The notes under the pieces were generated by a model. It ran no database searches and was not told the origin of the DNA. It saw nothing but the letters and a program-made list of their open reading frames with translations. From Arion vulgaris (lineage: Eukaryota; Mollusca; Gastropoda; Stylommatophora; Arionidae): a DNA stretch of 64,000 bases. Numbering within the stretch: the stretch's first letter is position 1; every line of letters begins with the position of its first letter. The position numbers and the translations under genes are program-made. The stretch is taken from assembly GCA_020796225.1 (NCBI GenBank), contig CM036754.1, forward strand, positions 14,151,867 to 14,215,866. Direction: 5' to 3'. Shown piece after piece: positions 1-11,804 of the stretch.

Positions 1-277
1 CACATATAACAAACATGCATACATCATTCAAAGTAGCTTCAAGTTTATTCTAAGATTGAAAGAAGGCTAGGCAATGGGTGCCGTAAGAAATCAGGGTTAG
101 TGGTTTGAAACCTGTGTTTGGTAATTTGTTTTCTCCGGAAGCTCCTAATAGTTGTACATTGTTTATTTATTGATCATATTTTAATTGCTTCCCCTGGAGT
201 TCTTACAAAAATACTCCTTACTCTCATACTGAAAGTATACTTTTAGAAACATACTCTAAACTTTAAACATTTATCTT

Positions 278-441
278 GCCCGTCTGCCCAGCGTGTTCGT
301 AGCGCGTTGGACTACGGGTGACTATCTCTCTGTGTGCGGGTTCAATTCCACGGATGGCAGAAAAAGCCACAGATTCCCAGATTTACGGTGTTCGTGGCAC
401 CGAGCAAGAGCTTCTGGATTGGAAAAAACACCCAAAAAAAC
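278..441 (+). mobile_element. tRNA-derived SINE, family A (copy 1)
   Basis: The head has a tRNA-like promoter: a box A region around TAGCGCGTTGGACTACGG and a box B GGGTTCAATTCC. It is followed by a body with TTTACGGTGTTCGTGGCACCGA and an A-rich end. Six further copies occur in the window (near 3.7, 25.9, 30.6, 37.7, 38.1 and 61.5 kb), which defines the family. This copy lacks part of the body. Confidence 0.8.
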
Positions 442-1135
442 ATTTATCTTTCTGTCGTCACACAACTAATAGAACATCAATATTTCTACTACAATGTTTC
501 TTTGTATATTGATTGTTAGAAAATAACTTATACAAATCTCTAATATAGTTCTAGATCAACTACTACCAGCTATTTCAAATATGATCTATGAAATAGTGAT
601 ATCTGTTAACTTTGACAATGAATGTGCTCAATTCTTTATGTCAAACAATTGTTGTTTGTATAGAAATTTCATTTTTTTTATTCAACTGGCAATCATTTTC
701 AAATTGAAATGAACAGAGGTTAAGTTAATATGGAATTGTTATATTATTAACATGTGCAAACTCTTACTATAGGAGTCTCTCAGATGCACAAACAACATGC
801 TCACTTTGCTGGCACAAACCATACAAAGTTGATCGATAAGAATAAACTTGGGTGATAAGAATGAACGTAAACAACTAACAAATAGGACACAGCTAATCTT
901 CCACATTAAAAAGAAATGGGTACAACAATTTGGTAGTTTTTTTAGTTTTTTGGTATTTAGTGTTCATGTTTTGATCTCTTGATGTTAACATAACATCCAC
1001 AAGTTGTTAGAAAAGCTTTTGTGACCAGAACACGCTGACTATCTTGTCTGTTTAGACTCTTGACAGAGAGGACAAACTAACTGCTCGTCTACATATTCAG
1101 CCCCAGGCAGCAGATGGTAATTTGTATGCACTCAC
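442..1135. other. AT-rich sequence with no recognised feature
   Basis: This is the downstream intron of the SEL1L gene. I looked on the minus strand for the next SEL1L exon, expected to follow the exon ending at 1136, and found no acceptable acceptor-exon-donor. Bases 1-277 are equally featureless. Confidence 0.5.
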
Positions 1136-1217
1136 CTTTTGTAGCCACCTTCCTGTAGTAGGTCAAGGCTGTTTCACACTTGGAATCCACACCAATCCCT
1201 GCGTAGTAACGATATCC
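1136..1217 (-). CDS. SEL1L: SEL1L exon 7
   Basis: This 82-nt exon encodes GYRYYAGIGVDSKCETALTY then YRKVATK, with donor AAAAG|GTGAGT (phase 1). It is the last SEL1L exon I can find; the next must lie beyond the left end of the window. Confidence 0.94.
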
Positions 1218-4200
1218 CTGTTTGAAGATCAAGCAAATATCACATTACTCCAGAAAGCAACCACATTATTGGTTATTTCAATTACATGGAATTTTTATGG
1301 TTTTTACCCTTTGTTCCATGAAATGTTGGGGAGGTGTTCCAAAACCTTTGTCTGGCTAACCAAGCATAGATCTATATAATCGTCACTGTAATGAAGCCTG
1401 CTGGAGGGAATCAACCCTTTCATCTTCTGCATGTCTTCCCTGGATGTCAGATAGTCACAGTAATGTCCTATTTTAAGTGGTCAGACAATATGTATCAAAC
1501 AAATTAACATAGACAGTGTGTGGTCAAACAAAATAACATAGACAATATGTAGTCAGACAATATGTATCAAACAAACTAACATAGACAGTGTGTGGTCAAA
1601 CAAACTAACATAGACAATATGTGGTTAGGCACTTACCAAGGCCATCTGAGCCAGTGGCTCACCTCCGAGTGCACCAAAAGTTAGATATATCAAAGCCTGA
1701 AATATAAAAATAATCAAATCACTTTCAACAATTGAAAGGATTCACACATGTACTAGCTTGTTTGTTTGTGTCTGTTATCAACCAAGTTAACCATTCAATG
1801 TGATCTGTGTGTTTTACCTTGAGAACATAAGTACAATGCACCCCCGTTAGGTCTCTATGGCATGTAGGACAGGCATATTAGAATTTCGATCAAAGTGTAT
1901 CCATATTATCTAACAGGACACAAATTTGTACAGATGGGTAACTAAGATTTTACAAAATATAAAAATCCCACTATAAAGTACCACAACTGGAGTTATACTG
2001 TTACATGGTATCAGATATGATTGGTTATAGGGAAGCCATCAGAACTCATGCCAACATGTACTAGTGACCCGATATACTTACTACACAAAACCTAACTATA
2101 ACAATGCCAACGTAACGTGGTTATTTACACCGATGGTTCAGTCATTGACCAACATTGATGTGTGTAGTTTTTTTCATGGGGAAAAAATAATAAGAGAGGC
2201 CAGTGGAGTCTACGCGACAATCACAAGTAGTTTGACAATGGAGGTGCAGGTGGTTACAGGGTCACTGATGCGATTGGTATCTCATAACTAACTACTGTCA
2301 GGTTCTCATACTCATTGATTCCATGAATATGATTTGTAAAGTTGAAATAAGATGGGTGAGACAACGCTGGATGGAGGTACTGGCACAGACCAGGATCAGA
2401 GAAATCATCATCCATGAGCATGTCAATGTTAGGGGTGATAAACAAGCTGATAGATTGGCTGGAACAGCTACGATATCAGAGGGCCTTGCAATGGATAAAA
2501 ATGACATTTTTAACGCATCGGAGTCTTTCTGAACAGAGGAGTTTCAGGGTTGTGAATCTCAATCTGAACAAAATAAGACTGCCCATACAAACTTGTATCA
2601 TACAACATATACAACAAACTGAAACTAGAGTATCTATTCATGTTACATAAAAGTTGCTGAGCCTGACAAATCTTGCACTAAATTGTAAGCATTTATTACA
2701 GCAAGTTTTACCATGGACAACATTAGAGATCCTACCTTAGCTTGACTTGAGTTGTAATAAAGTCCAGCACTGTACATAAATGCCAGACCCTGCAGTCAGA
2801 GAGAGAAAGAGAAACACATATATAAACATTAGATTATGCTCAATAGAGAAGACAGACAATAGACATATATATCTGCTTCAGTTATAGACTATCTTGCAAG
2901 AAATCAATAACAGACAAGTAGATACTGACAACATCTTGACTTATTTCTGGAAAATATCAATAAACAGAAAAGAAAAGATATTAGTAAAATATGAACATTA
3001 ATATTAACATGTAGTTTAATACAGATAATGCACTTTGACTTTTCTGTCTCTGTATGGTGACTGTATGATAGTAGGATTGTTTGTGTTTATTTTCTTCTTT
3101 TTTGCGTTCGTTCTTTATGACCAATTTTAATCATTCGTGATATGTTTGATCTTTGCCAAGAACGTGTATACGTTGCACATTGGTAGACCCCTAAACGCAT
3201 AGACTTCTATACATTTCGGACATGTGCATCCAATTTCAGCCAAACCTCCTTAGTCGCCTCTTATGACATGCGTGGCAGGTAACAGTGGTTCTATTCTTTA
3301 CACCCCAAATTTGGGCCCTGGTAACTACTCAGGCGGTTTGTGTTTATTGAGGTCTCCTTCTTTGTTTGCTAGATCTGATAGTTACACTTGATATTCATGT
3401 TGTTTGACATATTCAACTATTTCATTGAGAACACCAGTAGCACTTCTTGTCCTACCTTAACTAACAACTGTCATCTGGTCAAAATACAATCATCTGATCT
3501 GTGACTTTTATTTGTTCATTATAAAAACTGACGCAGACCGAACGTGACAATCCATATCTGAAGGTGATCCGAGTATCTGTTATCCATGGATATATGTGGT
3601 GACGAGTTATTAATACCAGGTATAGGGGCACCGATAGCAAAGTTCATGATACACTTTGCTATTTTTTAATTCAGAAACACGAGCTTTCAGCTCGGTGCCA
3701 TGGACATCGTAACCCTTCGGTGCCAAAAACACTGTAACTCTGGAGAACCTGTGGCTTTTCTGCCTGCCCACGAAATTGAACCACACTCACAGGGGGCTTG
3801 TCACCCGCCGTCCAACGGGTTACGAACACGCTGGGCAGGAAGGCTTACACTTGTCTAATAACCACTAGTCCTGCTATTTCTGGGCTTTGAGGCCAACAAA
3901 AATATTTCCGTGTGCACGCGGTACACAGTTGGACTACAGGTTCCCTGATCCTTTACTTGGGGATCTAAATTACAAGCACTTCAAAGTCGAAGTAAGGCTC
4001 GCCTGAATGACGAGGGACACTGAAGATAAGGAAATAAAACCTTCACGCAAAAATCGGTAAGAGAAACTATATTAGGCATCCTGACTACATCTGAATTCAT
4101 AGTAGGCTAAAGATAAAAAAAAATATATGCCAGGTTGCAATAGTTACATTTTTGTTTTACTGCAAGCTTTAAGTGCTACTTACCATTTGAGCTTTTGGTG

Positions 4201-7200
4201 ACCCTACACTTGCAAGTTGATTGAAGAGTTCAGTTGCTTTGCTAACATTCTGTGGCAGGTAGTCACCAAAGAGATAACCAAACGCCAAATACTCCTTGGC
4301 TTTTTTATGATTCAGCTCAGAGGCTCTCAGGAAGTTGAGATATGCCCTGATTAACATAGGTGTTCACCATTAACATATGACATATATTTACATACACACA
4401 GAACAAAATAGTTATCAAATCCCACAGTAGCAATGACAGCATGCACACACATACATAAAAAGTACTTTTGAAAAAATATGTTGGAACAAAATATCTTTTC
4501 TCTCATCATTATTTTTCTGTCATTTATCAGATGATAGCATCAACAGTTTCAATGAACTATAATTCACTTCATATAGCGCAGAGTTGCTCTTGTGATGTTG
4601 CAGCACCATAGTTAGCAGTTTTGAGCAATGGATTCCCAGCATGTGGTGTCTTTATCAAAACGTTTTATAGATACTGTAAAGTGTTTTTGAAGCATTTCTT
4701 CTGTCCACCAGCTGCCTGCTCACCCCCATCTAGTTTGCTATACATCAGATATTTTGGGATGCATGTATTAGGTGCTTGTGCAACATGGCTGATCCTCTGC
4801 AACAATGTGAGGATGCCTGAAATCTTAGCTCTAATAAGAACTTCAGTATCAGAAGTTCAGCAGCGACTTGTGTGGAAGTGGTTTAGTTTTCTTGCGAGTA
4901 TGTCCATGTGTCACACAATAGGATGAGGAAAACTATGGCCTGGTCAACTTTTAGCTTTGTGGCATTGTTTATCCCCTTTCACTTCCACACAATCTTTTAA
5001 ATACAACACTGGCTTTGGATATCCTATTGTTGACCTCAGAAACTATGTTTGCCGATCTGGATAGGATGCTTCCAAGATAAGCAAAGTTGTCCGCTGTGCT
5101 GCTCTCTAGGGCAACTTAAACATGACCTCAGTTTTCTTAGTGTTAATAGTAATGCCAAACATATCACAGGCTATAGAAAACCTGTCTATGTAGGTTTGCA
5201 TATCTTCCTTGGAGTTGGTAGTGACTGAGCAGTCATCAGCAAACACAGGTTTGAGATGGTAGATTCTTTCACCTTGGTGGATAATTTTAACCTGTGATTG
5301 AATAATTTGTCCTGTATTTAATCTTGATTGTGTATATTACATCACTGAATGACAGCCATTTCTGATAGATATAGCACAGTATAGCATCACAGTTGCCAGG
5401 GATCAATAGCAGAACTCATTCTTTGATGTAATGGTGCTGTAGTCAAGAAGACAAACATATGTGTGTGTCTGAGAATAACAAGTATGTTGTGTGTACACAG
5501 ATATGTTGTGTGTACAACAATATGTAAATAGCATGCATGAACATAGTGTAAAAAAGCAGCAACTCTCCAGAAGTGTTTGTACTTACTCTTTGTACTCCTT
5601 GTAGTAGGTAGCATTCATCAACTTCTCCCCAGCCTGGAAAACTCTCTCAGCTGAAATAAACAGGAGAAACTGCCAGCACTATTGTTGGGAGTCTAGCAAT
5701 AGCTACATTTTTCTGTTTCAAAAATAATCAACTTTCATACAAGGGAATAAGCAAAATTCTAGATCAAGTAATCATAAATAGTAAAACAAATAATAGACAT
5801 GAGGTATGTGGCAACTTTCAAGAAACAGACAACAAAGAACAGAGAAATTAGAAAGAGGTGATTGGTATTGTCACACTTTCTGTCTTTAAGCTGTTTAATT
5901 TCCCACTGTATCTTTCATTTAGTCAGTTTTGTGGAATATTTCAATACATTTTCATTTTTAAACTATCAAATTTTGTTTGTTCGTTTTGATCGTTCTTCTT
6001 GGTTGTTTCGATCGTTCTTATTGTGATGTATAAAGAGCCTTTGCCAAGTATGAATAGAATGTTGCGCCCCACTTAACTTTTTCCACGCCTAGTTATTTCC
6101 TCAATTGAAAAACAATTAATTCAAGGAGTTAAAAAAAAACAATCCCAACAACTCGTCAATAAATAAACATTTATATATTATTATAAACTAAATTAAAGAA
6201 AACTGGACAACCTAATAGAATAACAAGGTTAAAAAGTAGTAGAAGTAAAACTAGAAAGATTTCTTATAAGGCAAGCAGCTCTATGGCACAGTGTATGGCT
6301 AATGGCGTTCAGCGGACTTTTGCTGTGCCGCAGAGTGCGACGAAAAGCGTGGAAAGAGCTACACCCCTACTAGTGTAGGACAAGTGCATCTGGTGTGTTT
6401 CCGGCCTCAAACTATCAAATGTTGTTTGTTTACAATATCTAATTTGTTCAGCGGATTATGTTCTGAATTTTCTGTTATTATTATAAATAATATTATGCAT
6501 ATATATCGATATTTATATACATATCAATAAAATAATATTGGCGATAGAACAGTCATAACTGACATCTGATGTCTGTTTAATGATTATGTCTGCCCTCTTG
6601 TAATATCATAACACGTTTGCTACAGAGCTCTCAGATCATCATGTTCTTCACCAATCATTTCCTAAAGAACTCTTTGTGATCAGTATGTGATTCGTGCATT
6701 AGCATGCGAGTTCGTTGTGCTAGTTAGTCATCTACAGACCTGTAGGCCAACAACATCCACTTTCTGCATGCTTTTTTATTTGGGTATGCATCATTACGTA
6801 GGACCGCCCGAGTGGTTACCGGGGATCAAATGTGGGGTGTAAAGCATAGAACTACTGCTACCTGCCACGCATGTCGTAAGAGGCAATAAGGAGGTTTGGC
6901 TGAAATCGGATGCACATCCTAAACGTGTAGAAGTCTATGCGTTAGGGGCCTACCAAACCAATGTGCAATGTATACACGTTCTTGGCAACGATTAAACATA
7001 TCACAAAGAGTGATTAAAATTGGTAGTAAAGAACGAACGCAAAGAAGAAGAATATTACGTAGGACCCTAAAAATGTTGACCTAGGGAGGTCCATTTCCCT
7101 AGGCCAGCCAGAGACCTGTTAACCTTTGAGTCACAGTTTCCTGATCTATACCCCTGAGAGGTAGGGTTGGTTTTTGTGTTCTATGGGTCAACAGCGGCTA

Positions 7201-10200
7201 CCAATTTTAACTTTTCACCCTTCCTAAGAAAGGGTTAGCCGACCCCCAACTCTGTTGAGTACAGAATCATGCACAGAACACATGTTGTAGACATCAGATC
7301 ATCTAATAATTGTTTCAGAGTTTCATAATCTTTAAGTAACAATGTTCCTGTCAACTATCAAAGACTATCTCCTGATCTAGAAATGCTATATTGAGTTGTG
7401 TGTAATATTCAATTATTCTTCTTTTTGCTCAATTCTTGTCATATCAACAATGCATCCTAAATCCTTTCTTGACCATGTGTTGTCAGGGACCACAAGGGAA
7501 GCAAAGAATAGTAAAACTGTGACCTACAAGGCATGTTGTAAGAGGCGACTGAGGTAGGGCCTAGGGAAGCTACTCTAGTAAATAAAAAGTGGAGCAGAAG
7601 TCGGATGTACTGGCCTAAATTTAGGCACATAAATGACACAGCCACTCTTAGGCTCACTTCACATACAAATCACAAAGAATGGTTTAACGAGTGGTCAATA
7701 TGGAGTGTTCAAGAAGAAGAAAATCTTTTCTAAAACCAAAACATGACAGACTATTCTATTGTAACATGGTAAAATAATAAGTTGATCATGAGATGTCTCA
7801 AATACAAACTTAATGTGATATACTTGCTTGCTTGTACCTTCTAGTTCCTCTCCAGTGAGTTCTCTTCCTTCGTTAAGGTTCTCATCAAGTGAGCTGCTCT
7901 CATCTTCGCCAAGATCAGCTGAAATCTCACCAACATCATTCTTATCTTGGTCTGGAGGGATGTCAGTGATGGATGCACCAGACAATGGTTGACTCTTCTG
8001 ATGTTGTTCTTGAGGTTGTTGCTGCTGCTGCTGCTGTCCTTCTGAACTTAATGGTGAATTGATCAAAGGAATATGGTCAGTAGGTGGGGACAAACTCTCT
8101 CCAGCCATATTTGTTTCAGAAACATCAACATCATCCAACTCACGATGAGAATTGTCTGCAGGAATGTCTGTACTAAGTGGTGGGGCACCTTTATTTGGGA
8201 CATTTGCCGTATCTTGGTCGGCCTGTCCTAAAGGCAATTCTGAATATACATGTTCATGTATATCTTTGATCTTTTGAAAATCTTGCTGATGATCATGGTT
8301 ATGCTGTTCTTCCTGGTTGTAATCATTGCCAACAGTGAAATCTTTCCGCAAGTTTTTTGCTTGTTTCTGCGCATCATTTTCCAATGGAGGCTGACCTAGC
8401 TGCGATGGTATCTGAGACTGAGGTTGACCCTTATCTTTCAGGAGAGTCTTTTTCTCTGTGTTTCCTGTATCTGGTTCATTAATCACTCCTGCTGATGAAG
8501 AAGAGATGAAATAACAACATTAATCAAATAACTGTCTTTAACTGTCAAGTCAGATACAACAACAATGTAGCTCTATGTTTAATCTTTAGATCCCAACTCA
8601 TCAAATAGAACATACCCATAATGATTTCTGGTTTAATATACATCATGTTGAAATGTATAGAAACTCAAAAGTTTGGTAACAACAATTGTACATAGAAAAG
8701 ATTTAGTAATAATAAGTTGAACATATCATTACAAGATTTTACATGACTAGGAGCATTTTTGTTTTAGCAAATTGAAGATTAACTAATTAAATCCAACATA
8801 GATGCAACAAAACTAATCAAATAATAGGACAAATGGCCCCAATTTTAAAATGCAAACATGTCACCATGAACACAAAAAGAACATTGTTCAATACAATCTC
8901 TCGACATGCTACCAGTGGCAAACCTGGATGCAGACATCAAACGACATGACAGAGATGAAGTGTGTATGCAGAATGCTGGGAGTAACAAGAGACCGGTTTA
9001 GAAATGAAGACATCAGTGACAAAAGTGGGTACAACATCAATACTGAACACCAAGAAACAACAAATTAAATGGTTCGCGACAAAAAGCAGATCACCAACAG
9101 ACTCAAACGGGCACTGCTACTCTGATACAGTGGATACAAAGCAAAAGGCCATCCACGAAAAATGTGGACCTCAGAGGTGACAAAGAACACTATTTATGAA
9201 GCGCACACAAAACTTGTTCTAAAAACTTGTTCTTATCCTGATGCTGTGAGGCAAAACATGATTAGAGAAAAGAAAAAAATCATGACTAGATGACAAACAA
9301 ATAAACATAGGACAGTTAATGTTATTTAAGACTCATACAAGCATATGTGTACATTCAACTATCTAAAGTACTTTTAAACTAAACTAAACCGGCTGATCTC
9401 TGTTAGGTGGTTACTACAAAGAAGTAAAAGTTTACCTGGAAAATGTCATTGATTACTTGCAATCAAAGATCACTGATGATGATGTGTATAGGATTCTGAC
9501 AAATAACCAGCCCCTAGTCAACAGTAGACTAAACTACTGACTATTAAGGGAAGAGAGGAGATCTAGACAGAGCATATACCCATAATTGCACAAGCTGTTG
9601 TTTGATTGATTGAACCATCATCATTGCAGCAATGTGGTGACTAACCATGATTGTCCCGAGCTCATTCATACACAGCAAGATCTCAGCTTTTGTGCACATA
9701 CTACTGATAGCATCAACGAGGGTCCTCTATGTCATTTTGAGGATGGTTAAAAAATTGTCACAAAAATGTGTTTTTAATGAGTACAAACTTTTTTTTAATG
9801 GGCAGTGACTTTCCAGCCTACATGTTATCAAAGAACAAAAGAAAAGAAAGAAAGATGTTATCAATTTTTAAATGTCAATGGTTTTTTTACATGCTCAACT
9901 AGTGTTATTGTTTGCCTCTGGTAGGACTAGAAACAAGATCTCACCTACATTGAGATCATGGATCACTGGGAAAACAGCCTAATGACTTTGCATGGGATGT
10001 AAAACTAGTAGTTTTGGAGAATGAGATGAGCAACATATGTCTCAATGCAACAGGGATAACCCAATTTGTTGTAAACATATTCAGTATTCTTGTCGTATGC
10101 AAGTATAACGTTACCCGGTCCTTCAGTATTATTTTTGTATGTAAGTATAACATTACCTGGTCCAGCAGTGTTCTTGTATGTAAGTATAACATTACCTGGC

Positions 10201-10367
10201 CCAGCAGTGTTCACGTTGTATGTAAGTATAACATTACCTAGCCCTTCAGTATTCTTGTTGTATGTAAGTATAACATTACCTGGGCCGTGAGTGTTTACAT
10301 TGGCCTTCACACATGCCAATAGCAATATGAGCAAGAAAAGTCTGTGTGGTTGCGTTGGCAAGTTCAT
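1136..10367 (-). CDS. SEL1L: SEL1L/HRD3 homolog, 5' part of the gene (seven exons, gene span)
   Basis: SEL1L is the ER-membrane adaptor of the HRD1 ubiquitin ligase; its Sel1 repeats receive and scaffold misfolded ER proteins for ERAD. Seven exons are joined here: 10367-10280, 8488-7838, 5650-5587, 4346-4184, 2789-2736, 1696-1637 and 1217-1136. All donors and acceptors are GT/AG and all phases agree, giving 387 codons. The order is signal peptide, an acidic, Gln-rich, low-complexity segment of about 216 residues, then Sel1 repeats. Diagnostic strings are AFGYLFGDYLPQN, GLAFMYSAGLYYNSSQAK, LTFGALGG and GYRYYAGIGV, closely matching the start of the vertebrate SEL1L repeat region. No fibronectin type II module, present in mammalian SEL1L, was seen. 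The remaining repeats and the C-terminal membrane anchor lie to the left of the window. Confidence 0.93.
1637..1696 (-). CDS. SEL1L: SEL1L exon 6
   Basis: This 60-nt exon encodes ALIYLTFGALGGEPLAQMAL between acceptor TTTCAG and donor TTG|GTAAGT, phase 0. It continues the Sel1 repeat begun in exon 5. Confidence 0.95.
2085..2545 (+). mobile_element. LINE fragment with RNase H domain (I-like)
   Basis: The GGTTATTTACACCGATGG run encodes the RNase H strand VIYTDGS. Downstream the frame breaks but keeps the end of the domain (KQADRLAGTA). About 240 bp is shared with 10735-11190. It is decayed and sits in a SEL1L intron. Confidence 0.65.
2736..2789 (-). CDS. SEL1L: SEL1L exon 5
   Basis: This 54-nt exon encodes GLAFMYSAGLYYNSSQAK, the direct equivalent of the conserved LGFLYASGLGVNSSQAK stretch of SEL1L. 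The acceptor is CTGCAG and the donor AAG|GTAGGA, phase 0 on both sides. Confidence 0.95.
3090..3341 (-). mobile_element. SINE family B (copy 1)
   Basis: Reads on the minus strand from a head with GGTTACC..GGGCCCAAATTTGGGG, through a core CATGTCATAAGAGGCGACTA, to a GAA-rich tail. It matches copies at 6803, 18333 and 28097. Confidence 0.75.
3672..3843 (-). mobile_element. tRNA-derived SINE, family A (copy 2)
   Basis: Near full-length on the minus strand: head GCCTGCCCAGCGTGTTCGTA, box B region, then a body with ACGATGTCCATGGCACCGAG and AGCTGAAAGCTC. Confidence 0.8.
4184..4346 (-). CDS. SEL1L: SEL1L exon 4: first Sel1 repeat
   Basis: This 163-nt exon contains AFGYLFGDYLPQNVSKA and FNQLASVGSPKAQM, the strongest SEL1L signature in the window. 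The donor is ATG|GTAAGT. The acceptor is ATCAG with a weak pyrimidine tract, but it gives exact phase with exon 3 (E-A-Y-L). Confidence 0.95.
4600..5300 (-). mobile_element. LINE reverse-transcriptase and C-terminal fragment
   Basis: Minus-strand translation gives the RT catalytic box FADDCSV, then a decayed frame with a thumb-region match and a C-terminal GGEQAAGGQKKCFKNTL region typical of LINE open reading frames ending in the GH(V/I)xRM...KRSxGGQKKRFKD block. Stops and frame shifts show it is dead. Confidence 0.7.
5587..5650 (-). CDS. SEL1L: SEL1L exon 3
   Basis: This 64-nt exon encodes (A)ERVFQAGEKLMNATYYKEYK(E). It lies between acceptor TTTCAG and donor GTAAGT, entering in phase 1 and leaving in phase 2. 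It matches the helix leading into the first Sel1 repeat of SEL1L. Confidence 0.9.
5982..6408. mobile_element. Unclassified insertion with 22-bp target duplication
   Basis: Flanked by a direct repeat of 22 bp (5960-5981 and 6409-6430, one mismatch, AAACTATCAAATTTTGTTTG...). The insert is AT-rich on its left and GC-richer near 6285-6405. The long target duplication suggests retroposition; I did not recognise a tRNA head. Confidence 0.55.
6803..7055 (+). mobile_element. SINE family B (copy 2)
   Basis: Head CCGCCCGAGTGGTTACCGGG, core CGCATGTCGTAAGAGGC, body ATCACAAAGAGTGATTAAAA and tail AAAGAAGAAGAA. Nearly full-length. Confidence 0.8.
7471..7735 (+). mobile_element. SINE family C (copy 1)
   Basis: Shares the GGCATGTTGTAAGAGGCGAC core, a CTAGTAAATAAAAAG block, CACTCTTAGGCTCA and an AAGAAGAAGAAAA tail with copies at 38391 and 44803. 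It ends about 100 bp from SEL1L exon 2. Confidence 0.75.
7838..8488 (-). CDS. SEL1L: SEL1L exon 2: acidic, Gln-rich linker
   Basis: This 651-nt exon encodes a luminal low-complexity segment rich in D, E, Q, S and P. It includes a run of seven Gln from a CAG tract (about 8018-8040) and an acidic stretch DLGEDESSSLDEN. It starts after an AG at 8489-8490 and ends GAA G with donor GTACAAG, phase 1. The last residues EELE join exon 3 to give EELEAERVFQAGEK, which aligns with the region just before the Sel1 repeats of vertebrate SEL1L. The composition is fast-evolving, so identity comes from the junctions. Confidence 0.85.
8764..9285 (+). mobile_element. LINE family A, 3' fragment
   Basis: Matches the 3' part of the longer copy at 25990-27058 almost throughout. 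Encoded strings include MKCVCRMLGVTRDRFRNEDI, and the nucleotides AAATTAAATGGTTCG encode the conserved IKWF. Small indels break the frame. It sits in SEL1L intron 1. Confidence 0.85.
10090..10290 (-). repeat. 42-bp tandem repeat carrying the SEL1L exon 1 splice donor
   Basis: Five donor-like junctions (AG|GTAATG or GG|GTAACG) lie after positions 10280, 10238, 10196, 10157 and 10115 on the minus strand. They are spaced 42, 42, 39 and 42 bp, all multiples of three. The frame from exon 1 stays open through all of them, encoding units like GNVILTYNKNTEGP. Each donor interrupts the same codon position. Confidence 0.85.
10280..10367 (-). CDS. SEL1L: SEL1L exon 1: signal peptide
   Basis: The ATG at 10367 opens a peptide MNLPTQPHRLFLLILLLACV, a typical signal sequence with a positive residue, a Leu core and a likely cleavage just after. 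The exon ends CCA G with donor GTAATG, phase 1, which joins exon 2 (GA then GTG ATT) as a Gly codon. No conserved SEL1L sequence lies in this exon, so the assignment rests on the signal peptide, phase fit and position. The frame stays open past the donor through four more donor copies (see the repeat at 10090-10290). Confidence 0.7.
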
Positions 10368-10734
10368 GGCAGTGTGCTTGATGTGGTCCAGGAAGTTATC
10401 AGTATTCAATCTCTGCTATATCTACTGATAAAAACAAGATCAAACATAATGAGTGACTGATTGACAAGGAATTCATACAGTTATGTTTAGTCTTTTCTCA
10501 TGATGAGAGAAGTGTAAGACAAACCAAGCTTGACAGATGACATCTTTATATTATTAACTACGAGACATATTCATCATTTAATCAACAACAAATTTGATGT
10601 TTGCCTCTTGTCATACAATGGTCTCATCTTGTGTTACACTTGGTCTGTCATGTCATCCGAACTGATAGTAGCCAGGACAGTCGTAAGTGGAGATCCATGA
10701 TCACCAGCCACAACTAACATGACAATTCATGTGT

Positions 10735-11190
10735 TTTACTCTCGTGTTTTCATACTCAGTGACTCCATGAGCATGATTCATAAAGTCGAATAAGGAATGG
10801 TGAGATGAAACTGGGTGGAGGTACTGGTACAGACAGTGATCAGAGAAATCACCTTCATTTTTGTCCATGAGCACGCAGGAGTCAGAGGTAGTGAAGAGCT
10901 AATAGATTGGCTGGCTTGGCTACAATATCAGAGGGAGCTGCCATGAACCGAAATGACATTCATAATGCATTGAGAGAGTCTTTCCGAACAGAGGAGTTTC
11001 AGGGCTGTGAATCCACTTGCTGACCGGATTGAGAGAGATGGTGTCAATATTGATGCAGCCCGAAAGAACGACATACCAAATATGCAAAAAGATTGATTAA
11101 TCAACATTGAACGGGTGTGTTGGGCCGCTGCTGGATTTGTTGAGGGGGAGATAAGAGCACCTATGGATGCCTCCGGAGTGCTATGATGAT
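10735..11190 (+). mobile_element. LINE fragment, RNase H end (I-like)
   Basis: Homologous to 2300-2545, including the ACTCCATGAGCATGATTCA..GAGATGAAAC stretch and the AGAGTCTTTCCGAACAGAGG block, and extends further 3'. It lies upstream of SEL1L exon 1. Confidence 0.6.
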
Positions 11191-11804
11191 AGTTCTCATA
11201 TAACAGATAATAATTAATGCCGCCTTGGATATACATCAGGATTGCCGGACTTATTTTGCAACTTGTCAGTAATGCTATCTTATCATTTCACATATGTATT
11301 CAACAAATATCCAGTTTTTCTGCTAACTTTAAATCATTTTGGTCTTTGGTCATGCATTTATATCTACAGCTAGATGCCATATTGTGTGGCAGTTTTAGAG
11401 ATTGTGCAGCAATTATTTTACTTGAATGAATGTCATTGTTGCTTGACTATAACTTACAATAATAAAATAACTGATAAAATATATGCTTATAATATAAGTA
11501 TAGCTGTTGTAGATTTTATGTTGAAGAGTGGGAAAACTTGTTATATTTTAATACTTCATACTGTATTTTAATCTTCAGTTTTACCTCAACTTCTCTGTTA
11601 TCAATAAATCAAGATTTCTTCTTTATCTAATTCTGTTTTGCCTCAAAGCGTCTTGATAAGAAGATATTTCTAGAACAAATTCGTGTGTGTGATAAGTACA
11701 TGGTGTCTTCCCTGAATCTTTTATAATGATCCACCTTTTGTTTTCTATCCAGCTGTATCGGAGTAACATTGCTCTTTGAGGCAAACTGTTAGTTGGTAAC
11801 CTGC

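Noticed and set aside
1122..1379. Plus-strand 85-codon open frame over SEL1L exon 7
   Set aside because: Shadow of the real minus-strand exon.
4621..4926. Plus-strand 101-codon open frame
   Set aside because: Antisense of a minus-strand LINE fragment with recognisable C-terminal motifs.
7695..7837. C-terminal extension of SEL1L exon 2 (continuing the open frame)
   Set aside because: Runs past the splice donor at 7837 into intron; exon 3 joins in phase to give the conserved SEL1L sequence.
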